From JAKQHY01 sp034429475 (GTDB taxonomy: Bacteria > Chloroflexota > Anaerolineae > B4-G1 > SLSP01), in contig DAOUGD010000294.1 in NCBI GenBank assembly GCA_034429475.1, positions 8,746 through 72,745 of the forward strand: DNA of 64,000 nt, read 5' to 3'. The position numbers and the translations under genes are program-made. Shown here in pieces: positions 63,969 to 64,000 of this stretch. The notes beneath the pieces were generated by a model. It had not been told where the DNA came from and searched no databases. It worked only from the letters and a program-made list of their open reading frames with translations. Numbering within the stretch: the first letter of the stretch is position 1; each line of letters opens with the position of its first letter.

Positions 63969-64000
63969 TGTTTTTTCGTGGGCGGGTTGCGCCCGCCCAC
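63969..64000. terminator. Hairpin at window end, probably truncated
   Basis: TGTTTTTTC then GTGGGCGGG (63978-63986) pairing with CCCGCCCAC (63992-64000). The outer A-rich arm should lie just beyond the window. It follows the ABC operon. Confidence 0.7.

Overview
The window reads as a chromosomal piece of a Chloroflexota bacterium, most like Anaerolineae or a relative, probably from an assembled metagenome. Pointers are: large exported proteins ending in a short FLPLV/YLPII motif; Pro-Thr linkers (PTPTPTP) between a membrane helix and an outer domain; a Ser/Thr kinase with an outer NBR1-type Ig domain; mostly GC-rich coding DNA; and many gene ends decorated with short-tandem-repeat palindromes. 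No rRNA, tRNA, CRISPR array, integrase or transposase gene was seen. The taxon is an inference from protein style, not from a marker gene.

Layout. 1-7 kb: an ABC-F ATPase cut by the window edge, a GT-C-like membrane glycosyltransferase, an ACT-domain protein and a membrane Ser/Thr kinase. 7.2-14.9 kb: one 2570-residue secreted amylopullulanase with two GH13 catalytic domains, four X25-type modules and three CBM41-like modules. 15-21 kb: repair and housekeeping genes (isoaspartyl methyltransferase, DUF364-like protein, histidine phosphatase plus DUF2085 membrane protein, acetyltransferase, GPH sugar symporter). 21-21.8 kb: an Xre-alphaCTD fusion regulator and a small protein whose promoter carries two matching dyads with centres 60 bp apart.

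22.1-34 kb is visibly AT-richer than the flanks and holds three same-strand, closely spaced large genes: a calcineurin-like phosphoesterase fused to an effector-associated-like domain and a STAND ATPase; a membrane protein joining a second STAND-type ATPase, TPRs, a protein kinase with altered motifs and an outer Pro-Thr stalk; and a 1408-residue exported DUF11-repeat protein with a C10 tract. This is the best candidate for an undescribed system: an NTP-dependent conflict or surface-sensing cassette, probably acquired.

34-40.5 kb: a glycosidase-like protein, an enolase-superfamily enzyme, a glycyl radical enzyme of unassigned substrate and its activase. 40.5-52.4 kb: membrane and exported proteins, a URO-D-family methyltransferase-like protein, a TetR-SDR pair, a phosphatase, and a sugar-catabolism style group (ThuA-like, Gfo/Idh/MocA, TIM-barrel isomerase). 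52.5-56.2 kb: a secreted double 5'-nucleotidase. 56.5-58.8 kb: a second Gfo/Idh/MocA plus isomerase pair. 59.1-60.7 kb: a DNA methyltransferase fused to a nuclease-like domain. 60.9-63.9 kb: a polar amino acid ABC transporter whose permease is fused to an RDD domain.

A second theme is a set of palindromes, most of them built from 7-10 bp tandem units. They occur in more than a dozen gene gaps, are nested at one site, and lie in frame inside two genes. A separate hairpin group with TGTTTT...AAAACA-like ends marks several gene ends.
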